Shown: piece by piece, positions 42,701 to 53,049 of the stretch
Layout: each line of letters starts with the position of its first letter
How positions within the stretch are numbered: position 1 is the stretch's first letter
From: Melitaea cinxia
Taxonomy: Eukaryota; Arthropoda; Insecta; Lepidoptera; Nymphalidae
DNA length: 64,000 nt
Reading direction: 5' to 3'
NCBI RefSeq assembly: GCF_905220565.1
Contig: NC_059412.1
Span: 12,248,125 to 12,312,124 of the forward strand
Notes under the pieces: model-generated
Database searches by the model: none
Told to the model about the DNA's origin: nothing
Seen by the model: only the letters and a program-made list of their open reading frames with translations
Translations under genes and position numbers: made by a program

Positions 42701-42933
42701 ATGCAACGCATTATAATTTACGGCGCAGACCAGCACGTTATGCGGTAGGCGATATTGTGTGGAAAAGGACTTATACACAAAGCGATGCTGAGAAATTTTT
42801 TACAGCCAAGTTGGCTCCTAAATATGAAAAGTGCAGGGTAGTAAAAGTTTTGTCACCTCTAGTGTATGAGTTGGTTAGAGTTGCTGACAACCATCCTATA
42901 GGTACTTGGCATATTAAGGATTTTAAGAGGTAA
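39745..42933 (+). CDS. Gypsy Pol (protease, RT, RNase H, integrase), made by -1 frameshift
   Basis: About 1062 codons from the slip site; there is no early ATG, so fusion to Gag is expected. Protease has LLDSGACAS (39898). RT has LDCRKLNSVTKGDSYS, SIDLSSSFWQIPL, MPFGLCGAP and YIDDIVIC (40861). RNase H has HCDASAYGVGG, YSATEREALAV, TDHASLKWFL and VPDTLSR. Integrase has an HHCC finger (GHFGVFKTHRRI...CDVCAAYK), ADLVGPLP, VDNGSQFTG and NLVERYNK with D35E spacing. The tail KLAPKYEKCRVVKVLSPL is the GPY/F-like end. All catalytic residues are visible. The lineage is likely Mdg3-like but this is not proven. Confidence 0.95.
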   Translation, partial: LIYQDCAETQLHSVVNYNKTTCIPDTVLFSINEKDVRPHLQTSVDNLEITGLLDSGACASILGNQAHKVFLKMGYKLHVDNDTTFSVANGDQLHCLGYMFIPITYNSMTHIIKFFVIPSIVVDVIFGCDFWKTFQLAPGIFDNLELSKAPSRFYNLNVIDNEPVHTIKSFESLTNQQKELANSVVNKFLDISSQRIGLGRTNLIEHIIDTGDALPIKIKQYPLSPEKKEALCKELDRMLELDVVTPSESPWNNPVILVKKANGDWRFCLDCRKLNSVTKGDSYSIPYIPQILDSLKEAKFLSSIDLSSSFWQIPLSEDSQEKTSFTVPGRGLFKFKVMPFGLCGAPARQQRLMDRLFNQNFCNDITNGRVFCYIDDIVICSSDFETHLILLNRVLDKLEMAKLSINFEKCSFFRKSLRYLGYMVDEFGLRTDPEKVAAVMNFPTPKSAQDVKIFLGTCSWYRRFIRNFSTIAAPLNRLTSKGKNAPKFEWSEQAEVAFNTLKNALVTAPVLAVPNFDKPFKVHCDASAYGVGGMLTQEVDGHDHPIAYVSRSLNKNERNYSATEREALAVIFAVEKFQAYFGSKTITIITDHASLKWFLNLENPSGRLARWGCRLSQYNFIIEHRRGSDNVVPDTLSRLIKVDVVKVGRSSSGQQTIVDDWYDKIFNGCKNNPANFPNFCILNNKLFRFSKCKYQLLSEFDWKEVVHKSDINRILKENHADPTAGHFGVFKTHRRISLRYFWRGMYKDVVDYVKNCDVCAAYKHTTTATPGLLGKPKVCSRPFQVISADLVGPLPRSRSGFTFLFVVTCCFSKYTMLFPLRRATGAAVVKALENFVFLNHSVPETVIVDNGSQFTGSEFRNLTKRYNIPNLHYTPLYTPQVNLVERYNKTVMTAVAAFVKDNHRSWDENLYKVQFAINSAVNESTGFSPFFLVHGREPVLNGSFYKDSDKDYEVGMPREEYAGNFGILQDIFRQVRENLFQAHAENATHYNLRRRPARYAVGDIVWKRTYTQSDAEKFFTAKLAPKYEKCRVVKVLSPLVYELVRVADNHPIGTWHIKDFKR

Positions 42934-43691
42934 ATATTTAGCATTTCATTTTTGTGGTCTTTACTGTTTGGATATTTAAGTTTCGACTATATTCAATTAG
43001 TTTTTTTTGAGTGTGTAGTGATGTACTGAGTTAGCAGTTACATTACCATGGTTTGAATAGGGATTGATGAAGTTGATGTAAGTAAGGTTAGGATGCTTGA
43101 GATTTGAGTGTTCGTGGAAGACTAGCAAAAGGGAGTAAATAACTTGTGATGCTGATATTTATTGTCTTAAGATTTTGGCTGATTGATACATTGTATTTTT
43201 TTTATTTTTTTTGGATTTTTCCGTGTATTTTCCGTTTTGTTTAGTTCCTGGGTTATTGAATTTTATTTCAAGATTCTGATTTCAGGTCTTTGTTATGTTC
43301 AGTTCCAGGAAAACTACTATTTCTTATTTAGAACCAATTCTAATAAATAGTAGAAACTTTTGCATTTTCTTGTGATTAGTCGCTAGGAAGGGCGCACTAC
43401 TACACATGATTCGATTTCAAGCATTGTCTTTTGACAATTGTATTCCGGCGGTTGGCAGCAAGGAGTGAGTCACCGTGGAGATAGCTTCATTGCATTTAAC
43501 AATGAGCTGGGAGGTGATGTCAAGGTGCTCTCACTTAAGCACATTTTAATACACCGCAATATTATTGTTTTTTTTCATACATTTTTTTTTAAGTGTTCCG
43601 GATAGTTTAGTTGGAATTTCTTTAGTTCAGGTCTGAAACGCTGAGGGCAGCGTGGTTCACCCGGTGAACCTTTTCGTAAGGGGGGGGGTAT
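42934..43691 (+). other. Gypsy 3' non-coding region with polypurine tract
   Basis: About 750 bp with no env-like frame, ending in a G run (AAGGGGGGGGG, about 43678-43688) and TAT just before the 3' LTR. Confidence 0.7.
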
Positions 43692-44196
43692 TGTAACGTA
43701 GTAAAATTGTGGTGCATAGCGACATCTAGTTATAGCCGCGGTATTACTATTGATCCTGGTATTGAGGTTTATCTAGCGAAGCTTGCGGGCTCACTAGATG
43801 GCGTGCTTGGAGAGTTGCTATGTATTTGCACGGTTTTGTTTTTACATTGTTTCATATTTAAATATTTATTTAATTGCTTAGGATTTTTGTCTAAATTGTT
43901 TTTATAAATAATAATAAAAAAAAAATATTTATATAGATGTCTTTCGGTTTACTGTATTGGATAAATTTTTAATTTTGAGTGGCAACACTGCCAGATTAAA
44001 GGACTTTCGCTTCGACCATGATTGGGAACGGCGAGGGAAAGATTTCACGTTTTCGTGTTTTGTTGGCCAGGTTCGCCTGCATATTGAAAATTATGTCTCT
44101 GAAGTAGAGAATAATAATTTTATTTATCTCAACAATAATGGTGAGTTAATTTCGATATTTTGGTGGCAACTTTTTCCGTCAATGTGTCGGGTGGCA
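43692..44196 (+). repeat. 3' LTR of the gypsy element
   Basis: 505 bp, TGTAACG...GGTGGCA, followed by the AAAT duplication. Confidence 0.95.
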
Positions 44197-44290
44197 AAAT
44201 GTTTGTCATGTGCGGGGAATGAACCCGCAACCGCCAGCGCAACAGGTAAAATCCATGGCTGTGACTTCTGCGTCAACGCGGTGTCATGTG
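44197..44290 (-). repeat. SINE family A, right part (tRNA head), split by gypsy
   Basis: AAATGTTTGTCATGTGCGGG, GAACCCGCAACCGCCAGCGC and TTCTGCGTCAACGCGGTG: the tRNA-like head in reverse. Confidence 0.85.
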
Positions 44291-44540
44291 TTCACATATT
44301 TCCATTATTTATATTATAAAGTAGTCGTTCAAGTTTTGTATGATAAATTTATATGAAAAAGACAGCTTGAATAGAATTTTCGTAGTACAAAAAAAAAACG
44401 AATTTGTTGAAGTCCCAAAATTAAACCCTTAGGGATGATTATCAAATATATCTAAAAACCAAAATGGGGTTCGTTAATAAGCGTCTTGGGACGTTGATTG
44501 CGAAAATTTATAACAAAATGTCTATTTACTTATATACTAA

Positions 44541-44842
44541 ACTAGCTGTGCCCGCGGCTTCGTCCGCGTTGAATTTAACAAAAAAGTTATTTTTTTCAAA
44601 TTTCTGAAATAAGAGTAACCTAAGTTACTTCTTATTACATCATGTATCTGCCATCGAAAGTCCTTTTAAAATCGGTCCAGCCGTTTCAGAGATTAGTCGG
44701 AACAAACAGACACAGACAGACAGAAAAATTGTAAAAATGTTAATTTTGGTATATTTACCGTGTACATATCCATACGCATTAAGTAAAAATCGGTCATTTT
44801 AATATTACAAACAGACACTCCAATTTTATTTATTTGTATAGA
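44541..44842 (+). repeat. Repeat family E, copy 2
   Basis: ACTAGCTGTGCCCGCGGCTT, AAAATCGGTCCAGCCGTTTC and ACAAACAGACACTCCAATTT, ending TTATTTGTATAG. Confidence 0.75.
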
Positions 44843-45059
44843 TGTACCATCGCCGTATAAAGAATTACATAACCAATGTCTAACTATGCAAAACAAAAAT
44901 ATATGTCCTATACAGAGATAAAAAATATTTACGAATTAAAAAGAAAATTTTTACATCAGAAAATACCTTTCTCAAAATATGGACAAACCGTACACGGAAA
45001 GTATCTCAAACTTATAAAAAACTGCAGCCAAATAATACTAGCTGAAGTAGCGTATTATC

Positions 45060-45195
45060 TTATTGTGAGTAAGGTAACCCGTTGTGTTAAAATTAAGAGG
45101 TAGGGTCAGCATCGCTGTTGTGGTGCACGTGGCGTTATTAAAGTTAATAACGTACCGTAACCGCTTACAACCAAGTGGACGTAAGTTGGTCTCCA
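45060..45195 (+). repeat. Repeat family G, diverged copy 4
   Basis: GTGAGTAAGGTAACCC, GGGTCAGCATCGCTGTTGTG and GTAACCGCTTACAACCAAGT. Confidence 0.5.
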
Positions 45196-45265
45196 CCGTA
45201 AAAAAAAAAATAAAGCTGTGGAAGCTTAAATAATAGTTACTATATAAATAAATAAATAAATATAA

Positions 45266-46251
45266 CACGTTGAACGCCAGACCAAAAACCATGTTTAGTC
45301 CAGTGGGCCGCGACGGACACCATGTGACTGCCACTATATTGGGTCCAAGAGGCCGTGTCGGACACCATGTGTCCGCATGCCCTCGATCACTTCAGAAGCC
45401 TCTAGGGAGCCGACAGACAGTGTTTCGACTGTTTTTACTAAAGCAAGTGACCCGCGCGGCCTCACAGTGCAATAAGGCCACATAGCACAAAAAAAAAAAT
45501 CGAAAACACTTTGAATTTATAGGCTTTTTAACAAATTGTTTCCAAAAATGTTATAGCTGGTGTCTGCCACTTGAGATCTTGGAAAATAATGGGTAAATAA
45601 CTGTTTCCGTCAGTCGCCCATTATTTTTGAGGTTTTCGCTGACAATATTTGCAGAAAAACACCTTAACACGTTGAACGCCAGACCAAAAACCATGTTTAG
45701 TCCAGTGGGCCGCGACGGACACCATGTGACTGCCATTATATTGGGTCCAAGAGGCCGTGTCGGACACCATGTGTCCGCATGCCCTCGATCACTTCAGAAG
45801 CCTCTAGGGAGCCGACAGACAGTGTTTCGACTGTTTTTACTAAGGCAAGTGACCCGCGCGGCCTCACAGTGCAATAAGGCCACATAGCACAAAAAAAAAA
45901 ATCGAAAACACTTTGAATTTATAGGCTTTTTAACAAATTGTTTCCAAAAATGTTATAGCTGGTGTCTGCCACTTGAGATCTTGGAAAATAATGGGTAAAT
46001 AACTGTTTCCGTCAGTCGCCCATTGTTTTTGAGGTTTTCGCTGACAATATTTGCAGAAAAACACCTTAACAATTTTTTGACGATTCTCGATTTATTGGTG
46101 TGGCCCCAGGCGAAAGTATGCTGTCGGACATATGGTGTCCGTCATGGCGTTCAACGTGTTAACAATTTTTTGACGATTCTCGATTTATTGGTGTGGCCCC
46201 AGGTGAAAGTATGCTGTCGGACATATGGTGTCCGTCATGGCGTTCAACGTG
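45266..46251. mobile_element. PiggyBac-like MITE containing a second copy of itself (outer copy)
   Basis: Outer element ends CACGTTGAACGCCA at 45266 and TGGCGTTCAACGTG at 46251, flanked by ATAA on both sides (45262-45265, 46252-46255). The left part (45266-45663, 398 bp) and right part (46163-46251, 89 bp) are separated by an inner copy of the same element between two TTAA. Without the inner copy and one TTAA the element is 491 bp. TTAA targeting and CAC ends fit piggyBac. It is non-coding; short frames inside are repeat. Confidence 0.85.
45668..46158. mobile_element. PiggyBac-like MITE, inner copy inserted at TTAA
   Basis: 491 bp, CACGTTGAACGCCA...TGGCGTTCAACGTG, flanked by TTAA at 45664-45667 and 46159-46162. 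It carries its own internal TTAA at 46066-46069, between a 398-bp left and 89-bp right part, the same lengths as in the outer copy. Only a few single-base differences from the outer copy are seen. CGGACACCATGTG-type near-palindromes recur near both ends. Confidence 0.88.
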
Positions 46252-46257
46252 ATAAAT

Positions 46258-46482
46258 ATACACAATACACACACGGTCGTCTGTTCCTAAAGTAAGCAAC
46301 TTAATGCTTGTGTTATAGGTAACAGCCGACTGGTATAGCTACATTTTTTTTTGATAAACATATTTATAAATAATACATATATAAATATATACATTACACC
46401 CAGACTCAGGGTGGGAATCGTACCCACAACCCCCGGAGCAGAAAGCAGAGTCACTAAAAACTGCGCCAACGGGCTAGTCAAA
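46258..46482 (-). repeat. SINE family C, copy 3
   Basis: Minus strand: GCCCGTTGGCGCAGTTTTTA-type A box and GGTACGATTCCCACCCTGAG B box; 3' part AGCAACTTAATGCTTGTGTT. It abuts the MITE end. Confidence 0.8.
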
Positions 46483-48329
46483 TAGTATATAAGTATATAT
46501 AACATAAATATAAAATCCCTGATTCTCACTCACTAAATTAATTTTAATTGTTTGTGTGCATAATGAATAAAGAATAATGGTGCATTTAAAAATAACATAA
46601 AGTGCAACATACTGGAAAATGTTTCCATTGTGCAAACGAGAGAGACCTTCCCTTACAATGTCTACCAGTTGTTTGCAAACTGGAGTGTATGCTAACACGA
46701 TAAAATAACGAACGCTAATAATAAATGCTTCATACTTAACAGCCCCAGTAGGAAATTAATTAGGCCTTAAGAATTTAAAAATATGATTCTATATAACAAA
46801 CGTAAAAACACACATTTGAAAATTTAGCCCAATGTCGCTGTTAGGTCCTGGTAAAAGGAGAGAGCTTGAGCTATTTTTTGGTCTGTTTAGTTGCCTCCCC
46901 CCCTCAGGTGAGATTTAGTGAGATTTGCCTATACCCCCCCCTACGAGAGATTGACGTGAATATAATAGAGATTGATGGGAAATAATGAACTGTTCAAGTA
47001 TACTACAGTTAATTTATTTAAATGAAATAAAAGCAAAAACTAAATGATTTTAATAGCCATGAGATTTATTTTAGCGGGAAAAATGAAGAATTATTTTTTT
47101 TTTTTTTTGTAATATCGGTAATATTTTCTTTTTTTTGAAGTTGATGTGAGATTTTCGATTTAAATTAGATTTGGTGAGATTTCATTGGACTTTGGACCCC
47201 TCCCCCCATTCTGAGCTTACGTAATTAATGGATGTCCTCTTGCCAAATATGTCACGTTACATTAGATTCGTTGTATTTTGATAAAATTTTTTTGTCTTTA
47301 TTTGTTAATATTTTGTATTCCATTCTATTTCGCTTTTCTACAAACTTTGGCCTAGACAAAGAACCCATCTGAAAGGATACTCAGATCTTTAAGCAAATGC
47401 ACAGTAAGAACACCGAAAATTAAAGCGGCTTTTCTAAACTGTAAGGAGCTACAAGATATCATATAAATATGGATCGAACGTCATAAAATTACTTCATTCC
47501 GTAATCCCCGGGGTGAAATAAAAGGTCGCGTACCGCGGAAGAGGATTATATCCGTTTTGGCGTGTTCGTTAGTTTCAGTAGGTCAGTCATAAAAAAAATA
47601 TTAACTGCTAACACTGTCACTGGACTGGCTGTCCTATTTTATGGTATTACCGATGTCACATTTTATAGCACGCTCGTTAACGATCAATAATTCCAATATT
47701 TTTTGTTAATATGGCTTTTTATTCTACTACATGTTATGGTTAGGTTTTTTAGCGGCATAAAAGGGTACGGTTACGTAGCTACTGTTCAATCGTTTTTGCA
47801 CTGTGAATTTATTTGTTATAACTTTTTTTTTGGAACAAAGTTCCTTGTTGGGCGTTGCGGAGGGGTACCCTAGCCAGCAAAAAACGCCCGTAACGTTAAA
47901 AAAAAAGCGTAAGATTTTTATGTATAGTCTATGTATTATGGCTATACAGTGTCTAATGTATAGACTACGTGAATTAATTATTATTGCAGTTTGCAATTAT
48001 TATTTTTATATCATTCGATAAATATTATATATATTGTAAACTTTTCAGTCATCTTCGGTATGTTCCGTTTACGAGAATATGCCAATTTATGTAAAATCTA
48101 ATCTGTTCTATTTTCGGTTTGCAATATCGCTGTAAAAGATTCGATAACGTTCAACCAAAATTAGCGAGGATATGCGCGGTTATTGATACAATATCCGGTC
48201 TATTAATATTAACGATTGGTTTGAATAGAAATATACCTTTGCAAAATTATGTGTAAGTTATTTACACGTGATTACAAGTCATGTGCGCCTATGGTATAGG
48301 AGTGTTGCATATTATTCCATATTTTTAAC
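46483..48329. other. AT-rich spacer with unclassified repeat scraps
   Basis: C-tract blocks at about 46905 and 47200 (CCTCCCCCCC, CCCCTCCCCCC) and GGGCGTTGCGGAGGGGTACC near 47850 look like worn repeats, but none could be assigned. No gene seen. Confidence 0.4.
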
Positions 48330-49205
48330 CGACTTCCAAAAAAGGAGGAGGTTCTCAATTCGACTGTATTTTTTTTTTTTTTTTTTTATGTATGTTACAT
48401 CAGAACTTTTGACCGGGTAGACCGATTTCGACAAATTTTATTTTAATCGAAAGGTGGTGTGTGCCAATTGGTCCCATTTAAATTTATTTGAGATCTAACA
48501 ACTATTTTTCGAGTTATATCTAATAATGCGTTTTTACTTGACGCTTTTTTCGTTGACCTACGTTGTATTATACCGCATAACTTTTTACTGGATGTACCGA
48601 TTTTAATAATTCTTTTTTTTGTTGGAAAGGGGATATCCCTAGTTTGGTGCCATGATAAGGAAACCAGGATCTGATGATGGGATCTTAGAGAAATCGAGGG
48701 AAACTCTTGAAAATCCGCAATAACTTTTTACTGGGTATACCGATTTTGATAATTCTTTTTTTGTTGGAAAGAAGATATCCCTAGTTTAGTACCATGATAA
48801 GAAAACCAGGATCTGATGATGGGATCTTAGAGAAATCGAGGGAAACTCTTGAAAATCCGCAATAACTTTTTACTGGGTATACCGATTTTGATAATTCTTT
48901 TTTTTGTTGGAAAGAAGATATCCCTAGTTTAGTACCATGATAAGGAAACCAGGATCTAATGATGGGATCCCAGAGAAATCGAGGGAACTTCTTGAAAATC
49001 CGCAATAACTTTTTACTGGGTGTACCGATTTTAATAATTTTTAATTTAATCGAAAGCTGATGTTTGTCATGTTGTCACATATAAATTTTATTGAGATCTG
49101 ATAACTACTTTTTGAGTAATCTTTGATAACGCGTAGTTACTTGACTATTTTTACGTCGATCTACGTTGTATTACTCGTCGATGTAATTGAAGTCGGTTTT
49201 TTTTT
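48330..49205 (+). repeat. Repeat family D, long copy with internal tandem array
   Basis: Starts AACCGACTTCCAAAAAAGGA and ends GATGTAATTGAAGTCGGTTT, inverted ends of about 10 bp. Inside, a unit of about 142 bp (GCAATAACTTTTTACTGGGT ... AAACCAGGATCTGATGATGG) is repeated about three times between 48580 and 49015 with few differences. Confidence 0.75.
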
Positions 49206-49387
49206 CTTTACTTAAACTAATTGCTTTGTTTTCAAAACTTTAAGTGAGATCTTTTTTAATTGTCTTATGTTAGTCTGCACGTCTCACTTAAAAGTCTTAG
49301 GAAATACTTAAATGTCTAGAATAAGCCTATCTTGAACGACGATAACGTCCATGTAAACTTTATCCTATTAATATTATTAACAAAAAT

Positions 49388-49480
49388 GTTAATGTATCCG
49401 CCAACCCACAATGGAGTAGCGTGGTTGATAAGCCAATAAGCTTAGATCTTTCTCTTTCATGGAATAATGCCTATGTACAA
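49388..49480 (+). repeat. SINE family A, 3' fragment
   Basis: TATCCGCCAACCCACAATGG then TAGCGTGGTTGATAAG, diverged. Confidence 0.6.
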
Positions 49481-49551
49481 CAATGAATTTTAATCTTGGT
49501 TTATTCTCTGGCACTAAAATAATTGTATCGAATAAAAGCAGTAGTTTAAGC

Positions 49552-49556
<5 letters not shown>

Positions 49557-49584
<28 letters not shown>
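49557..49584. repeat. (TA)n microsatellite
   Basis: About 14 TA units directly before a family B copy. Confidence 0.9.
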
Positions 49585-49586
<2 letters not shown>

Positions 49587-49937
49587 TGTGTGGTTACGGA
49601 ATTAAAGAATATAGCCACCCCCTCTCTTCCCGTAGGTGTCGTAAGAGGCGATTAAGGGATAACACAGTTCCACTATCACCTTGAAACTTATAAAACTGAC
49701 CGATAGCGGGATAACCATTTAACTGCTGGCTTTGAAATACACATGCCGAACACGGGCAGCAGCGTCTTCGGTGCGACAAAGCCAGCGAGGTCCCCAACCC
49801 GCCTGCCCAGCGTGGTGACTATGGGCAAAACACATGAGTTCACGGCATTTTTGGCGTGAACTCATGTGTTTGGCGTGAACTCGTGGAGGCCTATGTCCAG
49901 TAGTGGACTGCGAAAGGCTGATGTGATGATGTGATGG
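49585..49937 (+). repeat. Repeat family B, full copy
   Basis: GCTGTGTGGTTACGGAATTA to GGCTGATGTGATGATGTGAT. GGCGTGAACTC is duplicated inside (about 49852 and 49879). Confidence 0.8.
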
Positions 49938-50121
49938 GTTTAAAACGGAACTAAAACTATAGTAGTTTTAGACTATAGAGCTTAGAACTGGTATGAATTA
50001 GGTATGTGTGGTTTAATTTAACGCCTCTCGCTACTGTCTATTTTGTACAAAAGAAATTACATTGTACGCGCATGAATAAAAAAAAAAAAAAACGCTGAAT
50101 ATATTTCAATAGTCTTCTAAT

Positions 50122-50247
50122 CCTGCGGTCACCAACCCGCCTGCCCAGCGTGGTGACTATGGGCAAAATACACTAGTTGACGCTATTTTTTGGCGTGAAC
50201 ATGTGCAGGCCTACGTTCAGTAGTGGACTGCTATTGGCTGAAGTGTG
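50122..50247 (+). repeat. Repeat family B, 3' fragment
   Basis: CTGCGGTCACCAACCCGCCT to GACTGCTATTGGCTGAAGTG. Confidence 0.75.
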
Positions 50248-51527
50248 AGCCTTCTAATTTTTATTTATTTTGTTTCTATCCTGAAATACGTAAATAAAAT
50301 GACAAAATTCTGTCTTTGTGCCCGCGTTACGGAAAAAATGCTAGGAAAAAGAATTCAATTAAGTCTTTCCTTAGAAACTTGACTCTAATCTGAAAATAAT
50401 ATTGCGATATCTTTGTTTAATATAAAATTGTTAAGATTTTTTTTGGAAATAGCGATTGTTTATTTATTTATTTATTTAATTATTTAATTGTGTTTCAAGT
50501 TCTACAGATCTGTTAAAATTTTAAATTACTCATAACATTGATTCCAACAATATGTAGTAAGTACATTTTTAGATCCGATCTGTTCGAAGTGAAACTTCTC
50601 CAGAATCGTGATTTGAAACTTAATGCAACGAAAATAAGTCGCAATAAAGAAACAAACACATAATTGTACAGGAGAGACTGAAATAGAATACATTACTGCT
50701 TAAACACGTAAGCGACGCGTTTCGCATGGTGCTTATGTCCTTTTTCACGACCCCGTGATAATCTGAGATAAAACAAATCGCCTATAGCTCACCTTCGTAA
50801 GACTTCAGAAGTTACTGAGTTTTTTCTCTGTACAAAATAACTTTATCAAGAAAAAAATCCCGTAGAATATTCGTTCCAATGATTTTATAGGTTGTCGTGA
50901 AAATGGCGTAAATTCTTTTATGCGAATATGCTCTTATTCATAGGCTCTGGAAAAAGGAATTTTGTTCTATATGTTTTAGCGGCAGTAAAACATTATCCTT
51001 TACAATGTATACCTTACATTGAGGACCTATTTTACCAGTTGCTGATAAAGTTTATCTCCCATTTAACTTGATGAAAAATATATAATTTATTTATGTAGAA
51101 AAAACCTATAGATCTTGTTTCATCTCACCAAAAAACTGTAATTTCTGCATTGACTAGTGCCAACAAAATTCTGACTGGTAAAGTTGAGTTTGCGACACTT
51201 GTAGACACTTGTAGACACCGTTTTGCATCAGATTGCTTTGTCAGCAGATGAAAAATATTCAGAAAATCATATTTTCTTGTAGTAACACCCAAATAAAATC
51301 TTTGAATTTAAGACAAATCAGTAAAATCTTTTTAGTTTCCCCTTTTTGATTTTTAATTTTTAATTTTTTAATTTTAATTGATTATATAATTTGACGTATT
51401 ATAGTTTGGATATTCGATAATCTTTTTGATAATCTTTTCTCTTTCATTTTGACATAATATTTTACTGTTCTGACGTGGTAATTAGCTAGATACATTTATA
51501 CCTACTAATATGTGTTGGTAATTTTTT
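50248..51527. other. AT-rich spacer, nothing recognised
   Basis: Includes a (TTTA)n run at about 50460. No gene or classified repeat found. Confidence 0.45.
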
Positions 51528-51942
51528 AATCCCACCAAAAACATTTTCATGTAAAATGTTGCCAAGACGAGATCATATGGCTCGCACTGTCAAAAAGTTA
51601 TCAGATCTCATGTAGAGCCAAGCTTCTAACTCTACACGCCCTAACTCTACAAACCCTAACTTTACAAACTCTACACCTTAGTCAAAATATGTGGCCTGGC
51701 CGTTTCGCTACCGTCACGTAAGGTGAAAAATTTATTCACTGTTTATTACTTTTCTGTTATACAACAACGGCCAAGCCACATATTTTGACTAAGGTGTAGA
51801 GTTTGTAAAGTTAGGGTTTGTAGAGTTAGGGCGTGTAGAGTTAGAAGCTTGGCTCTACATGAGATCTGATAACTTTTTGACAGTGCGAGCCATATGATCT
51901 CGTCTTGGCAACATTTTACATGAAAATGTTTTTGGTGGGATT
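51528..51942. repeat. Long near-perfect inverted repeat (177-bp arms)
   Basis: Arms 51528-51704 and 51766-51942 are reverse complements over 177 bp with no gap and one difference (GGCCTGG against GGCTTGG); the loop is 61 nt. Each arm carries a small tandem series around CTAACTCTACA. Transcription through it would give a long dsRNA hairpin. It could be a foldback element; no target duplication is clear. Confidence 0.95.
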
Positions 51943-52890
51943 TCACTTCTTTTTGTAAGTTGCTTATGACAATATTATAGCTGCATTTTACCTCCGACAC
52001 ATTTTATACCATAAATATCATCCAATCTTCACCATATTCGGTTTAAGCACGCTGTTTTTGATTTTATGTTGAACTGATATGCAAACGGTGACCTCCGCCA
52101 AAACTTAAATACCAAAATTACAAAATGTAAATTTTCGACATAAACTAATTAACCGATTTTTATTTTTTATGTATTTTATTATTATTATTAATAACAAGGA
52201 GTCCCTATATCAATTTTTTTAACTTTTGCATCAAAATTTGCGGAAGTCTCATACAAACTTCTATCTCCTAGTTTAAGGGGTTGGGGGGTAAAAGTACCAA
52301 GTTTTAGAATTTTTTTGTTGTTTGTGTACTAATACTAGCTTACATACCAAACTTCAGCTTTCTGGGACTTCAGGAAGTACTCTATGAATTTTGATGATCA
52401 TCAGTGAGTGACGAAATCGGGGTTTTTTAGATATCAATAAAATCTAAAGTATAAGAGCTATGCAATTGAAACTTTATATGTTTAATAAGTCCGCTATTGA
52501 CATCATATCCTCAGAACTTTGTTTATCTGGTATAATCCAAACCCAAGTTATGAGGGTTCAAAAAAACGACGAAGCGCTTCGAGAAAAGATAGGTAGTGCT
52601 TTTCGGTTTTTTTTTTTTTTTTTTTGGCTCGTCTTGGCGGGGGCACTACCGTGCCCCCAGATTGTGTTTGACTCCAACGTGTTGTGTTGTTTTTTTCATT
52701 TTTAATTTTTGTTTTTTATGTTTAATCTTTTTTCTTTTTTATTCGATCATCTTAAATTTGTATGCTTTTGACATTGTATATTATCAGGTATTATTTCTAA
52801 ATGGTTACTTGATTAGCACATAAACTTACATATTAACGATATTGTAATTTTGAATTTTTATTAATGATTGCTTATTGACAAATTTACTCA
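51943..52890. other. Spacer, nothing recognised
   Basis: AT-rich, T run at about 52603-52624. TTGGCTCGTCTTGGCGGGGG near 52625 looks like a repeat scrap. No gene supported. Confidence 0.45.
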
Positions 52891-53049
52891 TTCATCATTA
52901 CAGCCTATACAGTCCACTGCTGGACATAGGCCTCCACAAGTTTACGCCAAAAATAACGTGAACTCATGTGTTTTGCCCATAGTCACCACGCTGGGCAGGC
53001 GGGTTGGTGACCGCAGTTCTGGCTTTATCGCACCGAAGACGCTGCTGAC
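52891..53049 (-). repeat. Repeat family B, 3' part, split by R1-like sequence
   Basis: TTCATCATTACAGCCTATAC to CACCGAAGACGCTGCTGAC (reverse). The 5' part is at 53595-53689. Confidence 0.8.

Larger units (their letters stand above)
36901..44196 (+). mobile_element. Complete Ty3/gypsy LTR retrotransposon
   Basis: 7296 bp. LTRs at 36901-37406 and 43692-44196 begin TGTAACG and end GGTGGCA and appear the same apart from one base in an A run. A 4-bp target duplication AAAT (36897-36900, 44197-44200) marks insertion into a SINE. The primer site follows the 5' LTR, and a G-rich purine tract (about 43677-43689) precedes the 3' LTR. Gag and pol are both open. No env is seen. The near-identical LTRs mean recent insertion. 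Confidence 0.97.

Noticed and set aside
42934..43691. env gene in the gypsy element
   Set aside because: No long frame, signal peptide or membrane segment in this region.
45270..46295. Repeated 70-90 codon frames
   Set aside because: They follow the MITE copies exactly and have no protein signature.
48330..49205. CRISPR-like array
   Set aside because: Eukaryotic interspersed repeat with contiguous units, not spaced short repeats.
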